Below, one piece after another: positions 8,926-17,113 of a stretch of 64,000 nt of DNA (the stretch's first letter is position 1; every line of letters begins with the position of its first letter). This stretch comes from an uncultured Acetatifactor sp. (GTDB lineage: Bacteria; Bacillota; Clostridia; Lachnospirales; Lachnospiraceae): positions 57,018 through 121,017 of the forward strand of contig CAJTOJ010000009.1 of NCBI GenBank assembly GCA_910577665.1. Reading direction: 5' to 3'. Below the pieces are notes generated by a model. The model was not told where the DNA came from. It did not search any database and saw only the letters and a program-made list of their open reading frames with translations. The translations under genes were made by a program, and so were the position numbers.

Positions 8926-8939
8926 GGAGGTAGATTCTC

Positions 8940-9125
8940 ATGGCTAAGACATCATTGAAGATCAAACAGCAACGCAAGCCTAAGTTCTCCACACAGGCCT
9001 ATACACGTTGCAAAATTTGCGGCCGTCCCCACGCTTATTTAAGAAAGTACGGAATCTGTAGAGTTTGCTTCCGCGAATTGGCTTATAAGGGTGAGATTCC
9101 CGGTGTGAAGAAGGCGAGCTGGTAA
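8940..9125 (+). CDS. rpsZ: Ribosomal protein S14, zinc type (S14Z)
   Basis: 61-residue 30S protein. The two CxxC pairs, CKIC and CRVC, form the zinc site of the short S14Z form, as in most Clostridia. The long zinc-free paralogue is not in this window. Binding site AAGGAGG. The gene is sometimes called rpsN. Confidence 0.97.
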   Translation: MAKTSLKIKQQRKPKFSTQAYTRCKICGRPHAYLRKYGICRVCFRELAYKGEIPGVKKASW

Positions 9126-9158
9126 GCTCCCCGAATGTTGAGAAGGAGGAAGAAAACA

Positions 9159-9560
9159 ATGACAATGAGCGATCCCATTGCAGATATGCTTACAAGAATC
9201 CGTAATGCCAACATGGCGAAGCATGACACCGTTGATGTGCCTGCTTCCAGGATGAAGACAGCCATTGCCCAGATCCTGTTGGATGAAGGTTATATTGCAA
9301 AGTATGATATCATTGAGGACGGCAATTTTAAGACGATCCATATTACCTTGAAGTATGGTGCCAACAAGACGGAGAAGATCATTTCCGGCATCAAGAGAAT
9401 TTCCAAGCCCGGTCTGCGCGTGTATGCCGGCAAGGATGAACTGCCCAGGGTACTGGGAGGGTTAGGTACAGCCATCATCTCCACCAACCAGGGCGTGATC
9501 ACAGACAAAAAGGCACGGGAACTGCAGGTAGGCGGAGAAGTGCTGGCATTTGTCTGGTAA
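9159..9560 (+). CDS. rpsH: Ribosomal protein S8
   Basis: 133-residue 30S protein that in enteric bacteria also represses the spc operon. The ATG at 9159 after GAAGGAGGA gives MTMSDPIADMLTRIRNAN; the in-frame start at 9135 would translate the ribosome binding site. The C-terminus VGGEVLAFVW is typical. Confidence 0.96.
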   Translation: MTMSDPIADMLTRIRNANMAKHDTVDVPASRMKTAIAQILLDEGYIAKYDIIEDGNFKTIHITLKYGANKTEKIISGIKRISKPGLRVYAGKDELPRVLGGLGTAIISTNQGVITDKKARELQVGGEVLAFVW

Positions 9561-9648
9561 AGGACATAAGATGGCTGCAAAGCAGACGGTTTCCGGGATG
9601 GTACAGTTTCTAATTATTTGATTGATTAACGATATAGGAGGTACGGGC

Positions 9649-10191
9649 ATGTCACGTATAGGTAGAATGCCAATCGCGATTCCCGCAGGTGTGACTGTGG
9701 AAGTTGCAGAAAATAATAAAGTGACCGTTAAGGGTCCAAAGGGTACACTGGAGAGAGTGCTGCCCTCTGAGATGGAGATCAAGGTTGAGGGTGCGCAGGT
9801 TCTGGTATCAAGACCCAATGACCTAAAGAAGATGAAATCCCTCCATGGACTTACCAGGACACTGGTCAACAACATGGTAGTAGGCGTGGTGAATGGCTTC
9901 GAGAAGAAGCTGGAAGTGAACGGTGTAGGCTACAGGGCTGCAAAAGCGGGCAAGAAGCTGACACTGAATCTGGGATATTCCCATCCCGTTGAGATGGAAG
10001 ATCCTGCGGGGATTGAGACTGTGGTGGAAGGCCAGAATGTGATTATTGTCAAGGGTATTGACAAGGAGAAGGTTGGCCAGTTCGCCGCTGAGATCAGAGA
10101 CAAGAGAAGACCTGAACCTTACAAGGGCAAGGGTATCAAATATGCGGATGAGACGATCAGACGTAAGGTTGGTAAGACCGGTAAGAAATAG
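9649..10191 (+). CDS. rplF: Ribosomal protein L6
   Basis: 180-residue 50S protein near the factor-binding site. The start at 9649 follows ATAGGAGG and gives MSRIGRMPIAIPAGV. The C-terminal PEPYKGKGIKYADE signature is present. The in-frame start at 9622 is upstream of the binding site and is rejected. Confidence 0.97.
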   Translation: MSRIGRMPIAIPAGVTVEVAENNKVTVKGPKGTLERVLPSEMEIKVEGAQVLVSRPNDLKKMKSLHGLTRTLVNNMVVGVVNGFEKKLEVNGVGYRAAKAGKKLTLNLGYSHPVEMEDPAGIETVVEGQNVIIVKGIDKEKVGQFAAEIRDKRRPEPYKGKGIKYADETIRRKVGKTGKK

Positions 10192-10211
10192 CAGATAAGG
10201 AGAGTATGAAG

Positions 10212-10580
10212 ATGGTTAACAAGGTATCCAGAAAAGACGTCCGTGCAAAAAAGCACATGAGAATTCGTAACCGCTTCAGTGGCACACCTGCAAGACCCCG
10301 TCTGGCTGTGTTCCGAAGCAATAATCATATGTATGCTCAAATTATCGATGATACTGTTGGGAATACATTGGTGGCGGCCAGCACCCTGGAGAAAGAGGTA
10401 AAGGCAGAACTGGAAAAGACCAACAACGTTGATGCGGCTGCATATCTGGGAACTGTCATTGCAAAGAGGGCCATTGAGAAAGGAATCCAGGAAGTGGTTT
10501 TTGACAGAGGAGGATTCCTGTATCATGGAAAGGTCGCAGCATTAGCTGACGCAGCCAGAGAAGCTGGCTTGAAATTCTAG
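10212..10580 (+). CDS. rplR: Ribosomal protein L18
   Basis: 122-residue 5S rRNA-binding protein. AAGGAG (10197-10202) is 9 nt before the ATG at 10212 but only 3 nt before the in-frame ATG at 10206, so 10212 (MVNKVSRKDVR) is preferred. RIRNRFSGTPARPRLAVFRSN is the family signature. Confidence 0.95.
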   Translation: MVNKVSRKDVRAKKHMRIRNRFSGTPARPRLAVFRSNNHMYAQIIDDTVGNTLVAASTLEKEVKAELEKTNNVDAAAYLGTVIAKRAIEKGIQEVVFDRGGFLYHGKVAALADAAREAGLKF

Positions 10581-10601
10581 GAAAGGAAAGAGGAACACAT
10601 C

Positions 10602-11111
10602 ATGAAACACACAATCATAGATGCAAGCCAGTTTGAGTTAAGTGATAAAGTAGTTACCATCAAGCGTGTTGCCAAGACCGTTAAGGGTGGCCGCAACATG
10701 CGCTTTACGGCCCTGGTGGTTGTAGGGGATGGCAATGGCCATGTAGGCGCCGGACTTGGGAAGGCTGTGGAAATACCCGAAGCAATCCGAAAGGGAAAAG
10801 AAGATGCCATTAAGCACATTGTGGAGATCCCGCTGGATGAGAACAGCTCCATCACGCATGATTTCATTGGCAAATATGGTTCTTCAAACGTCCTGTTGAA
10901 AAAGGCTCCCGAAGGTACTGGTATCATCGCCGGTGGTCCTGCCCGTGTGGTATGTGAACTGGCAGGCATCAAGAATATCCGTACAAAATCTCTGGGATCC
11001 AACAACAAGCAGAATGTTGTACTGGCAACGATCCTGGGTCTGAGCCAGTTGAAGTCTCCTGAAGAAGTGGCAAGAAACCGTGGGAAATCCGTGGAAGAGA
11101 TTCTGGCTTAA
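10602..11111 (+). CDS. rpsE: Ribosomal protein S5
   Basis: 169-residue 30S accuracy protein at the mRNA entry. It contains the S5 double-stranded RNA-binding domain signature beginning KVVTIKRVAKTVKGGRNMRF and the GVGxGKA-like GLGKAVEIPEAI. Binding site GAAAGGAAAGAGG. Confidence 0.97.
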   Translation: MKHTIIDASQFELSDKVVTIKRVAKTVKGGRNMRFTALVVVGDGNGHVGAGLGKAVEIPEAIRKGKEDAIKHIVEIPLDENSSITHDFIGKYGSSNVLLKKAPEGTGIIAGGPARVVCELAGIKNIRTKSLGSNNKQNVVLATILGLSQLKSPEEVARNRGKSVEEILA

Positions 11112-11181
11112 GGGTGCCTTGTGAGGGCAGATGCCATATCGCTTCTGGCGGCATGGAGACTTACTTGAAAGGAGAATAGAA

Positions 11182-11379
11182 ATGGCTGACAAGAAATTAA
11201 AGATCACATTGGTGAAGTCCACTATTGGTGCCGTGCCCAAGAACAGGGCCACAGTTGAGGCCATGGGACTTCGCAAAATCGGCAGGACAGTGGTTCTTCC
11301 CGACAATGCTTCCACCAGGGGGCAGATCCGTCAGGTGGCTCATCTGCTGAAGGTTGAAGAAATAGAAGGAAACGAATAA
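11182..11379 (+). CDS. rpmD: Ribosomal protein L30
   Basis: 65-residue 50S protein. The ATG at 11182 after GAAAGGAG gives ADKKLKITLVKSTIGA; an upstream in-frame start at 11131 adds unconserved residues. The fold motif LGLRKIGRTV-like GLRKIGRTVVLPD is present. Confidence 0.95.
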   Translation: MADKKLKITLVKSTIGAVPKNRATVEAMGLRKIGRTVVLPDNASTRGQIRQVAHLLKVEEIEGNE

Positions 11380-11393
11380 AGGAGGTGACAGAG

Positions 11394-11834
11394 ATGGAAT
11401 TGTCCAATTTAAGACCCGCAGAAGGCTCTAAGCAGGGAGATCGTTTCAGAAAGGGTCGTGGCCATGGCTCGGGAAATGGCAAGACTGCAGGCAAAGGCCA
11501 CAAGGGCCAGAAAGCCCGTTCCGGTGCTCCCAGAATCGGCTTTGAAGGCGGCCAGATGCCTTTGTACAGACGTATCCCCAAGAGAGGCTTCAAGAACAGG
11601 AATTCCAAGGAAATTGTTGCCATTAATGTGAGCGCCCTGGAGCGCTTTGAGAATGGCGCCACAGTGGATGTAAATACATTGATAGAGGCTGGTATCATCA
11701 AAGATGTGAAAGATGGCGTGAAGATACTCGGAAATGGAGAATTTACCAAGAAACTCAATGTGAAGGCAGGTGCATTCAGCGCATCCGCCAAGGAGAAGAT
11801 TGAGGCTCTCGGTGGAACAGCAGAGGTGATGTAA
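11394..11834 (+). CDS. rplO: Ribosomal protein L15
   Basis: 146-residue late-assembly 50S protein. The start at 11394 follows AAAGGAGGTGA and gives MELSNLRPAEGSK. The glycine- and arginine-rich segment GRGHGSGNGKTAGKGHKGQKARSG is typical of the extended N-terminus. Its TAA overlaps the secY ATG. Confidence 0.97.
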   Translation: MELSNLRPAEGSKQGDRFRKGRGHGSGNGKTAGKGHKGQKARSGAPRIGFEGGQMPLYRRIPKRGFKNRNSKEIVAINVSALERFENGATVDVNTLIEAGIIKDVKDGVKILGNGEFTKKLNVKAGAFSASAKEKIEALGGTAEVM

Positions 11835-13147
11835 TGCTTACAACACTGAAAAACGCATTCAAAATCAAAGAGATCAGAAGCAAAATCTTATTTACCTTTG
11901 CCATGCTGGTTGTGATCCGGATCGGGTCACAACTGCCTGTGCCGGGTGTGCGCGGTGATTTTTTCCGGAACTGGTTTCAGTCCCAGGCTGAAGGCACGTT
12001 CAGTTTTTTTGATGCGATAACAGGTGGGTCTTTCATCAACATGTCCATATTGGCGCTGAACATTACGCCGTATATTACCTCCTCCATTATCATGCAGCTT
12101 CTGACCATTGCGATTCCGAAGCTGGAGGAAATGCAGCGGGACGGAGAGGATGGAAGGAAGAAGATTGCATCCATTACCAGGTATGTGACCATTGCCCTGG
12201 CCTTGATCCAGTCTACGGCTATGGCAGTGGGATTCGGCAGACAGGGCTATCTGATAAAGTTTGATGCATTGAACATTATCTGTGCCATTACCACTCTTAC
12301 CGCAGGCAGTGCGTTCCTAATGTGGGTGGGAGAGCGGATCACGGAGAAGGGAATCGGCAATGGTATCTCTATTGTCCTGGTGATCAACATCATATCCAGG
12401 CTGCCGGAAGATCTGCATAACCTGTTCCAGCAGTTTGTGGTGGGAAAGGCTCCTGCCACGGCCATCCTTGCAGCGGCGATCATCTTTGCTGTTATCGTGG
12501 CCATGGTGGTGCTGGTCATCATCTTAAATGACGGGGTACGTAAGATTCCCGTACAGTATGCGAATAAGGTGCAGGGCAGGAAGATGGTGGGAGGACAGAC
12601 CTCCAACATTCCGTTGAAGGTAAATACAGCAGGGGTGATCCCGGTGATCTTTGCCCAGTCCCTTCTGCAGCTTCCGAGCATCATATCTGCTTTTGCAGGA
12701 TATTCCGGGACCGGTGTCTGGAGTGAGATCCTGAAATATCTGAATTTCAGCCTCTGGTGCAGGCCCGGTCAGATCAGATATACAGCAGGTTTACTGGTAT
12801 ATATTGTATTGATTGTGTTCTTTGCTTATTTCTATACGTCCATTACCTTTAACCCGTTGATGATTGCTGACAACATGAAGAAGCAGGGCGGCTTTATCCC
12901 AGGCATCAGACCTGGAAAGCCTACCAGTGAATATCTGAACAAGGTGTTGAACTACATTGTTTTCGTAGGTGCCATTGGCCTTACCATCATTGCAGTGCTG
13001 CCCTATGTATTCAGCGGTGTGTTCGGTGCTACCGTGTCCTTTGGCGGCACAAGCCTGATCATTATCGTCAGTGTGGTCCTGGAGACCATGAAGCAGGTGG
13101 AGTCCCAGATGCTTGTCCGCAATTACAAGGGCTTCCTGGAGAAGTAA
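11834..13147 (+). CDS. secY: Preprotein translocase subunit SecY
   Basis: 437-residue channel protein of the Sec translocon with about ten membrane helices. Recognisable parts are the plug-domain region with SGGSFINMSILALNITPYITSSI-type sequence, the TM7/8 loop GGQTSNIPLKVNTAGVIPVIFAQS and the C-terminal Q-x-x-x-R-x-YKGF loop. It begins in the stop codon of rplO and ends the upstream transcription unit. Confidence 0.98.
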   Translation: MLTTLKNAFKIKEIRSKILFTFAMLVVIRIGSQLPVPGVRGDFFRNWFQSQAEGTFSFFDAITGGSFINMSILALNITPYITSSIIMQLLTIAIPKLEEMQRDGEDGRKKIASITRYVTIALALIQSTAMAVGFGRQGYLIKFDALNIICAITTLTAGSAFLMWVGERITEKGIGNGISIVLVINIISRLPEDLHNLFQQFVVGKAPATAILAAAIIFAVIVAMVVLVIILNDGVRKIPVQYANKVQGRKMVGGQTSNIPLKVNTAGVIPVIFAQSLLQLPSIISAFAGYSGTGVWSEILKYLNFSLWCRPGQIRYTAGLLVYIVLIVFFAYFYTSITFNPLMIADNMKKQGGFIPGIRPGKPTSEYLNKVLNYIVFVGAIGLTIIAVLPYVFSGVFGATVSFGGTSLIIIVSVVLETMKQVESQMLVRNYKGFLEK

Positions 13148-13196
13148 AGTGGATCGGACCCAGGGCGGCTTGTGTGGACCGCACGAAATGTCATAG

Positions 13197-13224
13197 ACCG
13201 GGCAGGTATACCTGCCCGGTTTTT
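13197..13224 (+). terminator. Strong intrinsic terminator after secY
   Basis: A perfect 24 bp palindrome built from ACCGGGCAGGTA and its complement (13197-13220) runs straight into TTTTT. It closes the S10-spc unit, so adk and downstream genes need their own promoter, which is found at 13405. Confidence 0.93.
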
Positions 13225-13243
13225 GGGCATATGTAACCGGGCG

Positions 13244-13370
13244 GTTATTGTTCACTGGTGCCACCGCGAGGTGTTTTCACGCGCTTCCAACATGGCAAAC
13301 CCGAGACTGCCTCGTACTAAAACGCCTGTATTTGGCGTTTTGTGTGCATAGCTGCTGTGAACAGTAATAC
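13244..13370. repeat. Inverted-terminus dispersed element, copy 1
   Basis: About 127 bp bounded by GTTATTGTTCAC (13244-13255) and GTGAACAGTAATAC (13357-13370), which are inverted relative to each other. The inside has no gene. A 23 bp block at 13260-13282 matches, with one mismatch, the reverse complement of 20522-20544 in copy 2. The shape resembles a MITE or a REP-like element; mobility is inference. Confidence 0.7.
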
Positions 13371-13404
13371 CAGGGCGGACAAAATTTTTTCTGGGTTAAG
13401 TCTA

Positions 13405-13432
13405 TTGCAAAGTCCTGTAAAACAGGTACAAT
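13405..13432 (+). promoter_or_regulatory. Probable promoter of adk-map-infA
   Basis: TTGCAA (13405-13410), 16 bp, TACAAT (13427-13432). The bases TTGCAAAGTCC are shared with the S10 promoter. It lies 97 bp before the adk ATG and just after the terminator and the repeat. Confidence 0.65.
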
Positions 13433-13528
13433 GAGTAAGAAGGAATATGGAGAAGAGTAGTCCTTGAAATGGCTTGCTTTTGCGCAGGAGTCTGGCAGGG
13501 CAGTCCATTGGGACAGACAGGAGAGGAT

Positions 13529-14170
13529 ATGAAGATTATTATGTTGGGCGCACCTGGCGCCGGCAAAGGTACCCAGGCAAAAATGATAGCGGAGAAGTAC
13601 CAGATTCCCCATATCTCCACAGGGGATATTTTCCGTGCCAATATCAAGAATGGCACCGAACTGGGCGCAGAGGCCAAGAAATATATGGATCAGGGTCTTC
13701 TGGTACCGGATGAACTGACTGTGCGGATCCTGCTGGACCGTGTGGCAAAAGAGGACTGTGCAGGTGGTTATGTGCTGGATGGATTCCCCAGGAATATTCC
13801 CCAGGCCCAGGTGCTGGATGAGGCCCTGGAGAAGCTGGGAGAGAAGATTGACATGTGCATTGATGTGGATGTGCCTGATGATAATATCGTACACAGGATG
13901 TCTGGCAGGAGGGCTTGTCTGAAATGTGGTGCGACGTATCACCTGGAGCATATCCCGCCCAGGCAGGAAGGGGTCTGTGATACCTGTGGCAGCGATCTGG
14001 TGCTGCGGGAAGATGATAAGCCGGAGACCGTGCTGAACCGCTTGAAGGTATACCATGAGCAGACCCAGCCGCTGATAGAGTTCTACAGTACAAAAGGGGT
14101 GTTGCAGACAGTGGATGGCACTATGGATGTACAGGATGTGTTCTCTGCGATTGTGGGTCTTTTAGGGTAG
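13529..14170 (+). CDS. adk: Adenylate kinase
   Basis: 213-residue enzyme converting ATP + AMP to two ADP. It shows the P-loop GAPGAGKGT (7-15), the DGFPR motif, and a zinc-binding LID with C130, C133, C150 and C153, the form found in Gram-positives. The ATG at 13529 follows CAGGAGAGG; the in-frame upstream start at 13469 is not conserved. It is followed after 18 bp by map. Confidence 0.97.
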   Translation: MKIIMLGAPGAGKGTQAKMIAEKYQIPHISTGDIFRANIKNGTELGAEAKKYMDQGLLVPDELTVRILLDRVAKEDCAGGYVLDGFPRNIPQAQVLDEALEKLGEKIDMCIDVDVPDDNIVHRMSGRRACLKCGATYHLEHIPPRQEGVCDTCGSDLVLREDDKPETVLNRLKVYHEQTQPLIEFYSTKGVLQTVDGTMDVQDVFSAIVGLLG

Positions 14171-14188
14171 TGGTACTGGAGGTTGGTT

Positions 14189-14974
14189 ATGGCAATTATC
14201 ATTAAGACAGCCCAGGAGATTGAGCTGATAAGGGAGTCCTGCAGACGGCTTGCGGATGTGTTCCAGAATCTGGAACATGCCGTGAAACCCGGCATGTCTA
14301 CCATGGAGATTAACATCCTGGGAGACCAGATGATCAGGAAGCATGGGTGTATTCCCAATTTCCTGCATTACAATGGATATCCTGCATCTATCTGTGTATC
14401 CGTGAATGAAGAAGTAGTACACGGTGTTCCCAGGAAAAAGCGGATCCTGCAGGAGGGTGACATCGTGAGCCTGGATGCAGGGCTGATCTACAAAGGATAT
14501 CATTCGGACATGGCAAGGACCTTTGCCATTGGGAAGATCAGCAGGGCCACCCAGCAGCTGATTGATGTGACCAGGCAGAGTTTCTTTGAAGGGATAAAGA
14601 AGGCCAGAGCGGGCAATCATTTACATGATATCTCCAATGCCATAGATGCCTATATCAAGCCATACGGCTACGGTATTGTCCGGGATCTGGTGGGTCACGG
14701 TATCGGTACGATACTGCATGAAGATCCGCAGATTCCCAATTTTGCACAGCAGCGGCGGGGTCCGAAACTGCGTCAGGGCATGACATTGGCTATAGAACCT
14801 ATGGTCAACATGGGCAGGGCCGATGTGGAGTGGCTGGACGATGACTGGACAGTGGTGACAGAGGATGGATCCTGGTCAGCGCATTATGAGAATACGATCC
14901 TGGTCACAGACGGGGAACCAGAGATCCTCACACTCTACGAGACAGATGCCATCGGGGCAGCATCAGGGGAATGA
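14189..14974 (+). CDS. map: Methionine aminopeptidase, type I
   Basis: 261-residue metalloenzyme that removes the N-terminal methionine from new proteins. The five metal ligands are visible: D96, D107, H170, E203 and E234, in the contexts LDAG, HSDMA, GHGIG, IEPM and YENT. The ATG at 14189 is placed 6 nt after GGAGG; a TTG two codons earlier is possible but less likely. Confidence 0.97.
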   Translation: MAIIIKTAQEIELIRESCRRLADVFQNLEHAVKPGMSTMEINILGDQMIRKHGCIPNFLHYNGYPASICVSVNEEVVHGVPRKKRILQEGDIVSLDAGLIYKGYHSDMARTFAIGKISRATQQLIDVTRQSFFEGIKKARAGNHLHDISNAIDAYIKPYGYGIVRDLVGHGIGTILHEDPQIPNFAQQRRGPKLRQGMTLAIEPMVNMGRADVEWLDDDWTVVTEDGSWSAHYENTILVTDGEPEILTLYETDAIGAASGE

Positions 14975-14975
14975 C

Positions 14976-15245
14976 ATGGTAGGGCAGTTTGTGTTTTCCA
15001 AAGCAGGGCATGACAAGGGTACCTTGTATGTGATTGTGGCGGAAGAGGGAGATTTTGTGTATGTGGCGGAAGGGCGTCTTAAGACCCTGGAGCATCCGAA
15101 GCGCAAACGGCGTCTCCATATCCAGCCTGTGAACAGGACAGTGGAGGAAACCTTGTGCAGGAAGCTTGCCGGCAGGGAGAAGGTCTATGACGAAGAGATA
15201 AAGTATGCAATCAGGCAGGTGAAGGAAAAACGATCAGACAGGTGA
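14976..15245 (+). CDS. KOW-domain RNA-binding protein (L14e-like)
   Basis: 89-residue basic protein that starts one base after the map stop. Its N-terminal 60 residues (QFVFSKAGHDKGTLYVIVAEE, then VAEGRLKTLEHPKRKR) look like the KOW/L14e-like proteins that Clostridia encode between map and infA. It probably binds RNA or the ribosome, but no precise role is known to me. A longer frame from 14865 would lie inside map and is not used. Confidence 0.8.
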   Translation: MVGQFVFSKAGHDKGTLYVIVAEEGDFVYVAEGRLKTLEHPKRKRRLHIQPVNRTVEETLCRKLAGREKVYDEEIKYAIRQVKEKRSDR

Positions 15246-15276
15246 GAACTGTCTGCAATTTTCATGGAGGGAATGT

Positions 15277-15495
15277 ATGTCTAAAAGTGATGTAATCGAG
15301 ATCGAGGGAACTGTAGTGGAGAAGCTGCCCAACACCATGTTCCAGGTGGAACTGGAGAATGGGCACAGAGTGCTGGCCCATATCAGCGGAAAACTCCGCC
15401 AGAATTTTATTCGTATTCTGCCAGGAGACAGAGTGACCCTGGAGCTGTCCCCCTATGATCTCAGCAAGGGACGTATTATCTGGAGGGATAAATAG
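15277..15495 (+). CDS. infA: Translation initiation factor IF-1
   Basis: 72-residue OB-fold factor that occupies the A site during initiation. MSKSDVIEIEGTVVEKLPNTMFQVELENGH and GDRVTLELSPYDLSKGRIIWR are the family sequence. ATGGAGGGAAT precedes the ATG. In related genomes rpmJ follows directly; here about 5.2 kb of other DNA intervenes. Confidence 0.98.
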   Translation: MSKSDVIEIEGTVVEKLPNTMFQVELENGHRVLAHISGKLRQNFIRILPGDRVTLELSPYDLSKGRIIWRDK

Positions 15496-15691
15496 GAGAC
15501 TTCCAGAAACCAGTCTGGTGGACGGTGAGTGCTAATTGCGCAAGGATTCATGCACTGGTGTACCAGATGGAAGATTATGCAGGTGAGGGATGATGGAGCT
15601 GGCCGTACAGGAGTATGACCGGGCTGACATATCGGACAGATAGGTGCAACAGGGAATCGGGAACAAGGGAAGGAAGGCCGGGAAGCAGGTT

Positions 15692-17113
15692 ATGGCTAGG
15701 AAGATACGGAATATGGTGATCCTAATATTGTGCAGTGTGATGGCGGGAACCCTGCTTCTGACAGCTACGTTCCTGCTTCCTGTGGAACCTGCCAGACAGC
15801 ATGCAGAGGAATCCCTGTATGATATGATAGAGGTCAGGGAGGATCCAAAAGGCGATACCCTGCGGAAGCGGATTGTTGGCCTGAAGGAGAATTTCACAGA
15901 TACCCTTATGGTGCAGAACTGTCTGGAAAAAGTGGAGGGGAAGGGACTCCTGGAGCATGCCATGTATGTCTACCACTATGACATCCAGGGGGAAAATGAG
16001 ACCACCTGGCTCACAGAGGAATCCCTGGTGCGGTTCCTGCGGCAGGGGACAGAGGGGATGCATCTTAGGGAATATTCCAAGTACTGGCATGGGTATCTGG
16101 TATTTTTGAAGCCACTGCTTCTGCTTCTGTCCTGGGAGCAGCTGGAAGTTTTTCTTCTGGTGATACAGATCCTGTTTCTGGCTTTGGTGGTGGCAGTATC
16201 CTGCTACAGGAAAAAGCCCTGCCTGGGTCTGGGTCTGCTTTGTACGCTTCTGTTTATGAAACCTTTGCGTATCTGGATGTCACTGGCCATGTCAGTGTGC
16301 TGGTGGATCATCCTGGCGGCTGTGCTGGTGCTCCTGCTATTCCAGGAGAAGATAGAGAAGAGAAACTGGCAGGGTGAGTTTTTTCTGCTGGTGGGCATTG
16401 TCACAGCCTACCTGGATTTTCTGACTTACCCCATTGCTACACTGGGTATTCCTTTGTGTGTGTGGCTTATACAGTACCAGGAGATGACACAGGATGGGAA
16501 GGCGGTAGCACAGGGTACAGCAGCCGGTCTGGATGGGAAAACGGCGCAGGATCCCACAACAGGCAGTGGCAGGAAGCAGGGACGGGGGCTGTCTGGTCTG
16601 GCAAGGGTGTGCGGACACATATTCTGGCCCTGCATCTGCTGGGCAGTGGGATATGCAGGGATGTGGGGCATGAAATGGGTGACTGCGGAACTGACCTGCC
16701 AGACAGGTACCCTGCGGAATGCAGTGTGGTCCATTATCACCCGGGCAGAGCCTCTGGATGGCTACCACTCTTTTTTCTCGGGGATATTTCGCACTTGGAA
16801 CGCCATGATCGGACAGTATGATGCACTGTGGTATGGTATCTTGTTCGGGCTGATTGCAGCAACAGCGGTGGTGTCTGGCCTGGTGTGTCTGCGAAAGGCA
16901 AGGAATCGGGACTGGATGGTTACCATGTTGGCTTTGGCGGTGGTGGCTATGCTGCCTGTGGGGTGGATGATCCTGACACAGAATCATACAGCCATCCACA
17001 GCCTGTTTACTTTCCGTATTCTGGGGATATCCATCCTGGCACTCTGGTGTATGTCGATTTCTTCCATTGCAACGATCCATAAGGCAGGAAAACTGGAGGG
17101 AAGGAAAGGTTGA
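15692..17113 (+). CDS. Multi-pass membrane protein of unknown function
   Basis: About 473 residues from the ATG at 15692; an in-frame GTG at 15644 is a possible alternative start and no binding site is decisive. A first helix (about 7-29) is followed by an extracytoplasmic part of about 100 residues, then eight or more hydrophobic helices with a basic soluble loop near residues 275-305. The layout (one helix, outer loop, helix bundle) is like GT-C glycosyltransferases or polymerases, but I see no catalytic motif. It overlaps the next gene by 4 bp, so the three membrane genes form one unit. Confidence 0.7.
   Translation: MARKIRNMVILILCSVMAGTLLLTATFLLPVEPARQHAEESLYDMIEVREDPKGDTLRKRIVGLKENFTDTLMVQNCLEKVEGKGLLEHAMYVYHYDIQGENETTWLTEESLVRFLRQGTEGMHLREYSKYWHGYLVFLKPLLLLLSWEQLEVFLLVIQILFLALVVAVSCYRKKPCLGLGLLCTLLFMKPLRIWMSLAMSVCWWIILAAVLVLLLFQEKIEKRNWQGEFFLLVGIVTAYLDFLTYPIATLGIPLCVWLIQYQEMTQDGKAVAQGTAAGLDGKTAQDPTTGSGRKQGRGLSGLARVCGHIFWPCICWAVGYAGMWGMKWVTAELTCQTGTLRNAVWSIITRAEPLDGYHSFFSGIFRTWNAMIGQYDALWYGILFGLIAATAVVSGLVCLRKARNRDWMVTMLALAVVAMLPVGWMILTQNHTAIHSLFTFRILGISILALWCMSISSIATIHKAGKLEGRKG

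Noticed and set aside
13277..14056. Long minus-strand frame opposite adk
   Set aside because: Shadow of adk and of the repeat; no start signal and no family features.
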